The position numbers were made by a program, and so were the translations under genes. The notes beneath the pieces are model-generated. The model was not told the origin of the DNA, made no database searches, and saw only the letters and a program-made list of their open reading frames with translations. Shown piece by piece: positions 39,978 to 48,795 of a stretch of DNA of 64,000 nt (its first letter is position 1; every line of letters begins with the position of its first letter). Origin of the DNA: an uncultured Sulfitobacter sp. (lineage in GTDB: Bacteria; Pseudomonadota; Alphaproteobacteria; Rhodobacterales; Rhodobacteraceae); NCBI GenBank assembly GCA_913060815.1, contig CAJXSZ010000002.1, forward strand, positions 186,001-250,000. Direction: 5' to 3'.

Positions 39978-40586
39978 TCAAATGCGTTCGACAAAACAAC
40001 CGATCTTATCTGCCAACTGTTCGGGGGTGAGTTCGCGGCGAAAGAAATCCAGAAAGCCGTGCTCAGGCGTCACGAGATAACTGAATGTCGAGTGATCCAC
40101 GAGGTACTCACCATCCACAGGCGGGTGCGCTTTGTAATAGGTACGGTAGGCTTTGCTCGCCTGTGAAATCTGTTCTTCCGTTCCTGTAAGACCGATCATG
40201 CGTGGATGCATCGCTTCTGCAAAATCATTTACGACCTCACTGGTATCGCGGGCCGGATCAATTGTGATGAAAACGGGTGTCACAGACTGTCCACGTTCCT
40301 CAAGAATTTCTATAGCAGCCGCATTTCGGTCTACATCGAGGGGGCACACATCGGGACAGTACGTATAGCCAAAATAGATCAAGGTAGGCTCGGTGATAAC
40401 CTGTTCGCTCGTGACTGTTTCACCAGCGCCATTGACCAAAGTAAACGGCCCCCCCAGATCGCCCGCGACAGTGGCCCCGCCACATTGTGCAAACTGGTTT
40501 TCATCACCCCCACTTGTCAGCAATGTCATGGCGACAAGCCCGGCACCCACGACAGCAACAGCACTAATTGCAGCAACACGGATCAT
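39978..40586 (-). CDS. senC: SCO1/SenC/PrrC family copper chaperone
   Basis: 202 residues. One N-terminal membrane anchor (VAAISAVAVVGAGLVAMTLL) and a periplasmic thioredoxin-like domain. The copper site is the CPDVC motif (FGYTYCPDVCPLDV) with the distal His in YLVDHSTFSYLV. SCO proteins deliver copper to, or reduce, the Cu-A site of cytochrome c oxidase. In the reg locus SenC/PrrC is also implicated in signalling to RegB. Upstream of regA on the same strand (67-base gap) and divergent from regB. Confidence 0.95.
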   Translation of the reverse strand: MIRVAAISAVAVVGAGLVAMTLLTSGGDENQFAQCGGATVAGDLGGPFTLVNGAGETVTSEQVITEPTLIYFGYTYCPDVCPLDVDRNAAAIEILEERGQSVTPVFITIDPARDTSEVVNDFAEAMHPRMIGLTGTEEQISQASKAYRTYYKAHPPVDGEYLVDHSTFSYLVTPEHGFLDFFRRELTPEQLADKIGCFVERI

Positions 40587-40692
40587 AAATACTCCTCTGC
40601 GCGCAGCGTCATTGCGCGCCCTTGATGATGATTTGTGCGAGTCCTACGCTAGCTTCACACCATTGCAAGTCACATTTGAGAGAAGCGCCCAG

Positions 40693-42084
40693 ATGCCGCA
40701 GTCCAACATCCGCCCCTTCGGCGAACGAAAAAGAGCGAACTGGATCAGACTGCGCACGATGATCTTGTTGCGTTGGTTCGCGATCGCGGGCCAGTTTGTT
40801 GCGGTGTCCGTCACGCCATATATGTTCGGCATCCAGCTGGAACTGGGATGGTGCTATTTCGTGATCGGCATCTCGATCATCGGCAACCTGATTGCAGGCT
40901 TTATCTTTCCCGAAAACAAGCGTCTGTCGGAACGTCAAAACATGGCAATGGTCAGTTTTGATCTGGTGCAGCTCAGTGTCCTGTTATTTCTGACGGGTGG
41001 GTTAAACAATCCGTTCACACTCTTGCTGCTCGGGCCAGTCACGATTTCTGCAACCGCGCTTAGCCTGCGCTCAACTCTTGCTCTGTGCGCGATGGCAATT
41101 GTCAGCGTAAGCATACTTGCGTTCTTTCACCTGCCGCTACAGACGATGGCCGGCGATATCCTGAACATCCCTCCGTTGTTCATCTTTGGCCAATGGATCG
41201 CATTGATCATCGCGGTTGTGTTTACTTCGGCCTATTCGCGGCGTGTGACGTCAGAGATTCATTTAATGTCCGACGCACTTGCGGCCACACAAATGGCTTT
41301 GGCCCGCGAGCAGAAGCTGACCGACCTTGGAGGTGTCGTCGCCGCAGCCGCGCATGAACTGGGCACGCCTTTGGCCACAATAAAACTTGCCAGCACCGAG
41401 CTGGTATTCGAGCTTCGCGATCACCCTGAACTGCGGGAAGACGCAGAGTTAATAACCCAACAAACCGATCGTTGCCGCGATATCCTGCGGGATATGGGCC
41501 GCGCTGGAAAGGACGACCTGCACATGCGGCAGGTTCCCCTTGTCACCCTGATCGAGGTCGCAGCAGAGCCGCATATGGACCGCGGAAAAGATGTCATTAT
41601 CAACTTCGAAAGTCTGGACCACCCGGAAGAGGCGCAACCATCGATCCTGCGCATGCCCGAGATCATACATGGGTTGCGAAACCTGGTTCAGAACGCTGTG
41701 GATTTCGCACAGAGCGCGGTTTGGATCGAGACACGCTGGAACGACGATACGATTACAATCCGAATAGTGGACGACGGGAAAGGCTTCCCCCCACAATTAC
41801 TTGGTCGGTTGGGTGACCCATTTATGGGTCAACGTGGTCGCCGAAAGCGTGATGCCACACGACCCGAGTATGAGGGTATGGGACTTGGTCTCTTTATCGC
41901 TAAAACGCTGTTGGAGCGCTCAGGTGCCACGCTTGCCTTTGCAAATGGTGCCGATGAAACTGATGATAAGAACCAGAATATAGGCGCCGTTATCGAGGTA
42001 CGATGGCCACGGCATAAGATTGACGCCCGCGAGGGAGAGAATGCAGTAATCACAGGCCAGAATACCCGCTTCGCAGAGAGTTAG
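40693..42084 (+). CDS. regB: redox sensor histidine kinase RegB/PrrB
   Basis: 463 residues from the ATG at 40693 (GAGAG upstream); the in-frame extension of 100 codons upstream is antisense to senC. Six membrane helices (about 25-180) include the ubiquinone motif GGLNNPF at 102-108. The H-box is AAAAHELGTPLATIKLA with phospho-His221. The redox-active Cys is Cys261 (TDRCRDIL), the counterpart of R. capsulatus Cys265. The ATPase domain has IVDDGKGFP and GMGLGLFIAKTLLERSG. All sensing residues are intact, so quinone and thiol redox control of RegA is expected. Confidence 0.97.
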   Translation: MPQSNIRPFGERKRANWIRLRTMILLRWFAIAGQFVAVSVTPYMFGIQLELGWCYFVIGISIIGNLIAGFIFPENKRLSERQNMAMVSFDLVQLSVLLFLTGGLNNPFTLLLLGPVTISATALSLRSTLALCAMAIVSVSILAFFHLPLQTMAGDILNIPPLFIFGQWIALIIAVVFTSAYSRRVTSEIHLMSDALAATQMALAREQKLTDLGGVVAAAAHELGTPLATIKLASTELVFELRDHPELREDAELITQQTDRCRDILRDMGRAGKDDLHMRQVPLVTLIEVAAEPHMDRGKDVIINFESLDHPEEAQPSILRMPEIIHGLRNLVQNAVDFAQSAVWIETRWNDDTITIRIVDDGKGFPPQLLGRLGDPFMGQRGRRKRDATRPEYEGMGLGLFIAKTLLERSGATLAFANGADETDDKNQNIGAVIEVRWPRHKIDAREGENAVITGQNTRFAES

Positions 42085-42161
42085 ATTGTCGTAAAATTAA
42101 CACTTTATAAAGGTTAATTGGTACAGTGTATGATTGGGTCTGAAGCATTTGGGGTGCTGTA

Positions 42162-43658
42162 TTGAACGATGTTGTCCTGACACTTGCTGTTACTATCCCT
42201 ACGATTGCTATTGGCTTTTGGTGGGTTATGCGGTCGAAAGTAGCCCCTGCCGTGACTACGGGTCCCGCCATCGAATTGCCCGTGATCCTATACAGAGATG
42301 GTGTGATCGAACATGCGTCAGAGGCGGCGCTACGTCTTTTCCCGATCGCCATCGGTGCACACAGCTGGGCAGATATCGAGGAAATAGTAACGCCAGACTA
42401 TCCTGATTTTCCTTCACAACCACCGCCAAAAGGCAGCGATATCGAGATCATAGCAGGTAGGGTTGGACAGCTTCAGATTGAACGTCACGATACCGCAACT
42501 TCCCTCACATTTCATGGTCTGGATTCGTCGGCAGCACCGACGAGGCCTTCCGAGGAACTGGAGGTATTACAGCAGGTCAGCGACAGCCTCCCCTATCCCG
42601 TTTGGAAAACAGGCGAGGCGGGTGCTGTAGTTTGGCAGAACTCCAAGTATTCTGACCTACAAAAAAGGCTCAAGTTTGGATCGAAAGGTCTGGCAGCAAA
42701 GATTTTTGATATGCCCCAGACAGACGTCACGCCGAAGGAAACCCGGATAAGACTGGACCTGACATCCGATGCCGAGCCGGAATGGTACAATGTTGTCCAT
42801 TGCGCACTGGATACCGGGATGATCTACCACGCAATGCCACTCGACGAATTGGTGAAGACCGAAGACGCCCAGCGCGATTTTGTTCAAACACTGGCAAAAA
42901 CCTTTGCGCATTTGTCGACAGGTCTCGCGATTTTCAACCGGGACAGGCAGTTGGCTCTCTTCAACCCTGCCCTTGTCGATCTGACAGGTTTGTCTGTTTC
43001 ATTTCTCAGCCCTCGACCAACAATCGATTCATTTTTTGACGCTTTGCGCGAGAATCGGCGGATGCCTGAACCAAAGAACTACAAAACTTGGCGCCACAGA
43101 ATGGCAGACCTCATCAGCGCTGCTGAAATCGGTCAGTTTGAAGAGACTTGGTCCTTGGAAACAGGTCAGACCTACCGTGTCACGGGACGCCCGCATCCAG
43201 ACGGTGCAATTGCGTTTCTCTTGGAGGACATCAGTACGGAAGTTCTGCTTACACGCAACTTTCGCGCTGAGCTTGAGATGGGACAGAGTCTCGTTGATAC
43301 ATTCGACGATGCTTTGGCGGTATTTTCCCGCGCAGGTGTCCTGACCTTTTCGAACAAGGCCTATGATGTGCTATGGGGCTTTCAGGGCGACAGTAGTTTC
43401 GCTGATGTAACGATTGCGGACGCGATAAAGTTATGGCGGGAAAAATCTGCACCGAACGTGAATTGGGAAACCCTGCAAAATTCAATTACGACCCTCGGTC
43501 GGCGTGACGCGTGGGAAATGCCGGTTTCTATCAATGGCCAGAATCCGATGCTCTGCAAAGTTGTGCCGATTGCATCTGGTGCCACGGTTGTTCGCTTTTC
43601 ACAGAGCCCAACCAAAAATCTTGCCCTTGAGGATGTATCCGAAGCATTGGAGCGATGA
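42162..43658 (+). CDS. PAS domain protein, DivL-like, without kinase domain
   Basis: 498 residues. It probably starts at a TTG (42162) with GGGGTG upstream; the N-terminal membrane helix VVLTLAVTIPTIAIGFWWVM supports this start. Several PAS/PAS_7-type segments follow, e.g. FAHLSTGLAIFNRDRQLALFNPALVDLTGL (about 245-275) and LVDTFDDALAVFSRAGVLTFSNKAYDVLW (about 375-405). It ends without a histidine-kinase H-box or ATPase domain. From memory, R. capsulatus has a PAS-only DivL near its reg genes that affects CtrA and gene-transfer-agent control, and this looks like its counterpart. That identity is inference from architecture and position. Confidence 0.75.
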   Translation: MNDVVLTLAVTIPTIAIGFWWVMRSKVAPAVTTGPAIELPVILYRDGVIEHASEAALRLFPIAIGAHSWADIEEIVTPDYPDFPSQPPPKGSDIEIIAGRVGQLQIERHDTATSLTFHGLDSSAAPTRPSEELEVLQQVSDSLPYPVWKTGEAGAVVWQNSKYSDLQKRLKFGSKGLAAKIFDMPQTDVTPKETRIRLDLTSDAEPEWYNVVHCALDTGMIYHAMPLDELVKTEDAQRDFVQTLAKTFAHLSTGLAIFNRDRQLALFNPALVDLTGLSVSFLSPRPTIDSFFDALRENRRMPEPKNYKTWRHRMADLISAAEIGQFEETWSLETGQTYRVTGRPHPDGAIAFLLEDISTEVLLTRNFRAELEMGQSLVDTFDDALAVFSRAGVLTFSNKAYDVLWGFQGDSSFADVTIADAIKLWREKSAPNVNWETLQNSITTLGRRDAWEMPVSINGQNPMLCKVVPIASGATVVRFSQSPTKNLALEDVSEALER

Positions 43659-43699
43659 GAGGCCTTTCAAGCCTGATCTAGCACGGGTAGTTTGCAGAC

Positions 43700-44167
43700 A
43701 TGCAAATCTCCGTATCTCTAAACTCTGCCGATGAAACTGCCCTGTTCGCACGTAGGCTCGGGACCTACCTCACGGCAGGTGATACCATTCTTCTGACCGG
43801 AGATGTGGGTGCGGGCAAAACCCATCTGGCGCGTGCACTAATCCAGTCCATGCTCTCTGTGCCCGAAGATGTCCCCTCCCCCACGTTTACGCTTGTACAA
43901 ACGTATGATGCTCGGGACGGTATCGAAATCTGGCACGCCGACCTCTACCGCCTGAACGATCCATCCGAGATAGAAGAGCTTGGCTTGACCGATGCGCTGC
44001 CCCAAGCGGTTTGTATCATCGAATGGCCTGACCGCCTTTCCAGCCTCAGGCCCGAGGACGCACTAGACATCACTCTTGTCGCGACAGATGTTGAGGATCA
44101 ACGCATCCTGACAGCCGTTTGGACTGATCCGCGCTGGGATACAAAATTGACGGATTTTATCGAATGA
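43700..44167 (+). CDS. tsaE: tRNA threonylcarbamoyladenosine biosynthesis ATPase
   Basis: 155 residues. The small ATPase of the t6A complex (with TsaD, TsaB and TsaC). Walker A is LTGDVGAGKTHLARALIQ (about 31-48); VPSPTFTLVQTYD and WHADLYRL are the family motifs, and CIIEWPDRL follows. It heads a chain of tightly overlapping genes (ATGA with amgK). Confidence 0.96.
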   Translation: MQISVSLNSADETALFARRLGTYLTAGDTILLTGDVGAGKTHLARALIQSMLSVPEDVPSPTFTLVQTYDARDGIEIWHADLYRLNDPSEIEELGLTDALPQAVCIIEWPDRLSSLRPEDALDITLVATDVEDQRILTAVWTDPRWDTKLTDFIE

Positions 44168-45174
44168 CCGACCGCGAACAGCTCCTCATAAAATTTATTC
44201 AAAAATCGGGTTGGTCCGATGCGACACGCCAAACGGTCGCGGGAGACGCCTCCAACCGCCGCTATGAGCGTTTGGCCAAACAAGACGGCGCAACAATCAT
44301 CCTGATGGATGCTCCGTATGAGCGCGGGGAAGACATCCGCCCTTTCATCGCAATCGCAGAGCATTTGCGCAGCATTCCGTTAAGCGCACCAAAGATCATA
44401 GCGCGCGACATGAGCAACGGTTTTTTGCTCATTGAAGACCTTGGCGATGACTTGTTCAAAACCGTTGTCGCGCGCGATCCATCGCTTGAAGTGCCGCTGT
44501 ATGAGGCAGCAACAGACGTTCTCAGCGTTTTGCACAGCGCCCCTCTCCCTGTGCTGGATGCCTATGACACTGATACCATGACCAGCTTCGCTGCGCGCTC
44601 ATATGAGTGGTATTTGTTCGGGGCGACCGGAGCGCAGAACACGGCCGAGCAAGCCACATTCGAAGCGATGATGTCGGAGTTGCTCGGACCGCTTGAAACC
44701 GCACGAAAGGTTTTGATCCAGCGGGATTATCATGCCGAAAACCTGCTTTGGCTACCAGAGCGCCATGGGCCAGAGCGTGTCGGGCTGCTTGATTTTCAGG
44801 ACGCTATGTCGGGTCACGCTGCTTATGATCTCGTCTCAATTCTTCAAGATGCCAGACGTGAAGTCCCGCGCGAGATTGAAGGCAGAATGATCGAGCGCTA
44901 CCTATCTCAAAACCCGCAAGATGAGGCCGAGTTTCGAAAGGCTTATGCAATTCTAGGGCTACAACGAAACTTGCGGATTGTTGGTGCCTTTGCCAAACTT
45001 TGTATCGATCTCGGCAAGCCCAGATATGTCGATTTAATACCGCGGGTTTGGGAATTTGTGGAACGCAACCTTGCCCATCCTGCGCTTCACTCGATCTCGG
45101 ATCACATCAAAACGACCCTTCCTGCGCCGACGCCTGCATTGTTGAAGCACCTCAAATCGCAGTCGGCAACATGA
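44164..45174 (+). CDS. amgK: N-acetylmuramate/N-acetylglucosamine kinase AmgK (APH-fold)
   Basis: 336 residues with the aminoglycoside-phosphotransferase fold. The catalytic loop is LIQRDYHAENLLWLP and the metal Asp is in VGLLDFQDAMSGHAAYDL. Next to murU, this is AmgK: it phosphorylates MurNAc/GlcNAc at C1 in the recycling route that bypasses de novo UDP-MurNAc synthesis and gives intrinsic fosfomycin resistance in Pseudomonas. The assignment rests on fold plus neighbour. It overlaps tsaE and murU by 4 bases each. Confidence 0.9.
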   Translation: MTDREQLLIKFIQKSGWSDATRQTVAGDASNRRYERLAKQDGATIILMDAPYERGEDIRPFIAIAEHLRSIPLSAPKIIARDMSNGFLLIEDLGDDLFKTVVARDPSLEVPLYEAATDVLSVLHSAPLPVLDAYDTDTMTSFAARSYEWYLFGATGAQNTAEQATFEAMMSELLGPLETARKVLIQRDYHAENLLWLPERHGPERVGLLDFQDAMSGHAAYDLVSILQDARREVPREIEGRMIERYLSQNPQDEAEFRKAYAILGLQRNLRIVGAFAKLCIDLGKPRYVDLIPRVWEFVERNLAHPALHSISDHIKTTLPAPTPALLKHLKSQSAT

Positions 45175-45851
45175 GCTTTCCTGTCATGTTATTCGCTGCG
45201 GGCTTCGGTACGCGTATGAAGCATCTTACGGCCAATCAACCAAAGCCGATGGTAGAAGTTGCGGGTGCGCCGTTGATTGATCACGCGATAGCTCTTGCAC
45301 ATGAGATCAGTCCCAGCGTGATCGTCGCAAACCTCCATTACCTGCCTGAGCAACTTGAAACCCATCTTGCACAAACAAGCGTACAAACGGTGATAGAGGC
45401 GCCTGACATTCTGGAAACAGGTGGCGGGCTCAGGAATGCCTTGCCCCTTTTGAAAACAAATCCCGTGATCACGATGAACACTGATGCGATCTGGCATGGG
45501 CCCAACCCGCTAGAGCTGTTGATCAAGGCTTGGGATCCCACGCGCATGGATGCGCTGCTGATGTGCGTTCCTCCGTCTCGCGCGCTTGAGCATAGCGGGA
45601 CGGGTGATTTTACATGTGCCAGCGACGGGCGTCTTTCACGCGGTGCTGGAGTCGTGTTCGGCGGCGTTCAGATTATCAAAACCGATCTGCTGGAAAGCAT
45701 TCAAGAGCAATCATTTTCTCTCAATCTTGTTTGGGATGCCATGTTTGAGTCGAAAACCGTCTATGGTTTGGAATACCCTGGCCGCTGGTGTGATGTTGGT
45801 CATCCAGGCGGCATTGCTACAGCCGAAGAATTGCTGAGATCAGATGTTTGA
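45171..45851 (+). CDS. murU: N-acetylmuramate alpha-1-phosphate uridylyltransferase
   Basis: 226 residues from the ATG at 45171 (ATGA overlap with amgK). A nucleotidyltransferase of the GlmU/RmlA type: signature MLFAAGFGTRMKHLTANQPKPMVEVAG, then NLHYLPEQL, metal Asp in MNTDAIW, and the C-terminal GRWCDVGHPGGIATAEEL. It converts MurNAc-1-phosphate and UTP to UDP-MurNAc in peptidoglycan recycling. Pairing with amgK is diagnostic. addB starts 8 bases before its end. Confidence 0.93.
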   Translation: MSFPVMLFAAGFGTRMKHLTANQPKPMVEVAGAPLIDHAIALAHEISPSVIVANLHYLPEQLETHLAQTSVQTVIEAPDILETGGGLRNALPLLKTNPVITMNTDAIWHGPNPLELLIKAWDPTRMDALLMCVPPSRALEHSGTGDFTCASDGRLSRGAGVVFGGVQIIKTDLLESIQEQSFSLNLVWDAMFESKTVYGLEYPGRWCDVGHPGGIATAEELLRSDV

Positions 45852-48795
45852 ACCGCAAGAAACCCCTCGTGTTTTTGGCCTGCCGTCTGGTGTTGATTTC
45901 CCTCGTGCATTGGTTGATGGCCTTATGCGCCGTTTACAATCGCAACCCCCCGAGGCACTGGCCCGTGTTGATCTGATCGTAAACACCCAGCGCATGGCAA
46001 GGCGCCTCCGCGCAATATTTGAAGATGGTCCCGCGCTGCTCTTGCCGCGCATTCGCTTGATTACCGATCTCGAGACGCTCGCGCCTAGTGTGATCATCCC
46101 ACAAGGAATACCCGCGCTACGCCGCCGCCTTGAGCTCATCGGCTTGATCTCTGCATTGCTTGAAAAGTCTCCTGACTTGGCCTCGCGCGCGTCACTCTAT
46201 GACCTCGCAGACAGCCTTGCCGCGCTTATCGACGAAATGCAGGGCGAAGGTGTCTCACCAGACGCTATTTCCGAGCTGGATGTGACAGATCAGTCGGGCC
46301 ATTGGGAGCGAGCGAAAGTCTTTTTGGGGATTGTCCAGAACTACCTTTCACTGACAGAGGCCAAGCCCGACAAAGAGGCGCGGCAACGGGCGAGAGTCAG
46401 CGCCATTGCCGCATTATGGGCGGAGCAGCCTCCTCAAAATCCGATTATCCTCGCAGGCTCGACAGGGTCACGCGGGACAACGATGATGTTGATGCAGGCG
46501 GTCGCAAGGCTGCCGCAGGGCGCGCTGATCCTCCCGGGGTTCGATTTCGATTTGCCGTCCGAAGTTTGGGCCGCACTCGATGATCCGCTGATTTCAGAAG
46601 ACCATCCCCAGTACCGTTTTTACAACTTGATGAAGGGGTTGGGAGGTACCGCGAACGCTGTCGAGAACTGGCATGATGCAGCACTGCCCACTGCGCCAGA
46701 CCGCAACAAGCTCATTTCGCTGTCGCTTCGCCCTGCGCCTGTCACGGATGCGTGGCGCATTGAGGGTCCGCACCTTGGCGATCTTGGCTCGGCAACGAAA
46801 GATATGACTTTAGTTTTGGCAGAGACGCCGCGCGCGGAAGCTCTTGCGATTGCGCTGCGGATGCGTCGCGCTGTTGAGGACGGCCAAACCACAGCACTCA
46901 TTACGCCAGACCGGATGTTGAGCAGACGGGTCACCGCCGCCCTTAGCCGTTGGGATATCTTGCCAGACGACAGTGCGGGGACGCCTTTGCATCTCTCTCC
47001 TCCGGGGCGGTTTTTGCGGCATGTCGCATCGCTGATGACTCACAAGCTTGATGCAGAGGCGCTGCTCACCCTTCTCAAACACCCCCTCACCCACAGCACT
47101 GATGAGCGCAACAAGCACCAGCTGAACACGCAGCGCTGCGAGCTTGCCATTCGCAAACAAGGCCTGCCGTACCCTGAGCCAGCTGCGTTTCAGGCCCTGT
47201 GCGAAAAAGCAAAGCCTGAAGACAGCGAAATGCAACAATGGGCAGCGTGGGTCGGCGACGCGGTGATGGGACATCAGGACCATGACAGCCGCCCGCTTAG
47301 CCATTGGGTGGAGCGGCATCTTGCCATCGCGAATGCGATTGCCGCAGGCCCAAGCGGCGATCCCGACCACGGGCTTTGGCAGAAAAAGGCAGGGCAGGAA
47401 GCCCAGCGCGTCATGCGCGACCTTATGTCAGAGGCCGAATATGGCACGAGCCTGTCCGCGATGGACTATAGCGATCTTGTCGGTGCGCTTCTGTCCGCAG
47501 GTGAAGTGCGTGACCGCGATGCCCCCCGAGCGGGCGTGATGATTTGGGGCACGCTCGAGGCCCGCGTCCAAGGGGCCGATCTGGTTATTCTGGGTGGTCT
47601 GAATGACGGGACATGGCCAGAGGCGCCACCGCCTGACCCGTGGCTCAATCGCAAAATGCGAAATGACGCAGGTCTTTTGTTGCCCGAACGGCGCGTGGGG
47701 CTGGCTGCACATGACTACCAACAGGCAGTGTGCGCGCCCGAAGTCTGGATCACCCGATCAATACGCTCCGAAGACGCCGAAACCGTGCCATCAAGGTGGG
47801 TGAACCGCCTTGGAAACCTGATGTGCGGACTGCCAAAGGTTGGCGGCGTTACCGCATGGGACAACATGATCAAACGCGGGGACTACTGGCTTGGTCAGGC
47901 GCGCGCCCTCGAAGCGGTTGAGCCTGTCGCATCCGCGCCGCGCCCCTCGCCGCGCCCGCCTCTTGCTGCGCGTCCGCGCAGCTTGTCTGTGACTGAAATC
48001 AAGACCCTTATCCGCGATCCCTACGCAGTCTATGCGCGCCATAGTCTGAGGTTGCGTGGCCTGCGACCCTTGGTCCAATCGCCCGATGCGCCGTTGCGCG
48101 GGATCGTGGTGCACAGTGTGATGGAGCATTTTGTAAAGTCGGTCATGGCCGACCCTCAGAACCTCGACCGTGCCCATCTTATGGATATTGCAGAAGATAC
48201 ATTGAGCGAACTGGTCCCATGGCCCGCGGCCCGCACGATCTGGCTTGCCCGTATTGCGCGGATTGCAGACTGGTTCATCGAGCACGAAGCAACAAGGCTT
48301 GCCACTGCGACACCTGTCGCCTTTGAGAATGACGCACGCGGGACGCTAGAATTGTCCGACCTTGGCTTTACTCTTCGTGGCGTGGCCGACCGGATTGACC
48401 GCAACATCAGCGGAGAAATCCAGATTTACGACTATAAGACAGGCAGTCCGCCCACGGAAAAGCAGCAAAAGCACTTTGACAAACAACTGCTGATCGAAGC
48501 GGCAATGGTGGAAGAGGGTGCGTTCAAAAAAGTAGGTGCCGCGCCCGTCTCCAAGGCAACATTTATCGGGCTGAGCAATCCGCCAGCAGAGACCGATGCA
48601 CCTCTCGGGGAAGAACCCCCGCGCGAGGTGTTGGCCAATCTACGTAAGCTCATTGCTGCCTACCTCGATCTTGATCAGGGGTTCACCTCGCGCAGGATGA
48701 TGGAAAAGGTCATTTATGCTGGTGAGTACGATCACCTTGCGCGCTTTGGGGAATGGGACGGATCAGACCCCGCCACACCGGAGGATCTGACATGA
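45844..48795 (+). CDS. addB: double-strand break repair protein AddB
   Basis: 983 residues. Alphaproteobacterial-type AddB, partner of AddA in the RecBCD-like helicase-nuclease that resects double-strand breaks up to Chi-like sites. The N-terminal two thirds is an inactivated helicase fold. The C-terminal third is a PD-(D/E)xK nuclease with HSVMEHFVK, the metal motif IQIYDYKTGSPPTEKQ and KQLLIEAAM. Short overlaps with murU (8 bases) and addA (4 bases) suggest coupled translation. Unlike Bacillus AddB, the Cys iron-sulphur ligands are not obvious. Confidence 0.93.
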   Translation: MFEPQETPRVFGLPSGVDFPRALVDGLMRRLQSQPPEALARVDLIVNTQRMARRLRAIFEDGPALLLPRIRLITDLETLAPSVIIPQGIPALRRRLELIGLISALLEKSPDLASRASLYDLADSLAALIDEMQGEGVSPDAISELDVTDQSGHWERAKVFLGIVQNYLSLTEAKPDKEARQRARVSAIAALWAEQPPQNPIILAGSTGSRGTTMMLMQAVARLPQGALILPGFDFDLPSEVWAALDDPLISEDHPQYRFYNLMKGLGGTANAVENWHDAALPTAPDRNKLISLSLRPAPVTDAWRIEGPHLGDLGSATKDMTLVLAETPRAEALAIALRMRRAVEDGQTTALITPDRMLSRRVTAALSRWDILPDDSAGTPLHLSPPGRFLRHVASLMTHKLDAEALLTLLKHPLTHSTDERNKHQLNTQRCELAIRKQGLPYPEPAAFQALCEKAKPEDSEMQQWAAWVGDAVMGHQDHDSRPLSHWVERHLAIANAIAAGPSGDPDHGLWQKKAGQEAQRVMRDLMSEAEYGTSLSAMDYSDLVGALLSAGEVRDRDAPRAGVMIWGTLEARVQGADLVILGGLNDGTWPEAPPPDPWLNRKMRNDAGLLLPERRVGLAAHDYQQAVCAPEVWITRSIRSEDAETVPSRWVNRLGNLMCGLPKVGGVTAWDNMIKRGDYWLGQARALEAVEPVASAPRPSPRPPLAARPRSLSVTEIKTLIRDPYAVYARHSLRLRGLRPLVQSPDAPLRGIVVHSVMEHFVKSVMADPQNLDRAHLMDIAEDTLSELVPWPAARTIWLARIARIADWFIEHEATRLATATPVAFENDARGTLELSDLGFTLRGVADRIDRNISGEIQIYDYKTGSPPTEKQQKHFDKQLLIEAAMVEEGAFKKVGAAPVSKATFIGLSNPPAETDAPLGEEPPREVLANLRKLIAAYLDLDQGFTSRRMMEKVIYAGEYDHLARFGEWDGSDPATPEDLT

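Noticed and set aside
40393-40692. 100-codon N-terminal extension of regB
   Set aside because: Antisense to senC. RegB length, and the four-residue offset of His221 and Cys261 from the R. capsulatus His225 and Cys265, fit the 40693 start.
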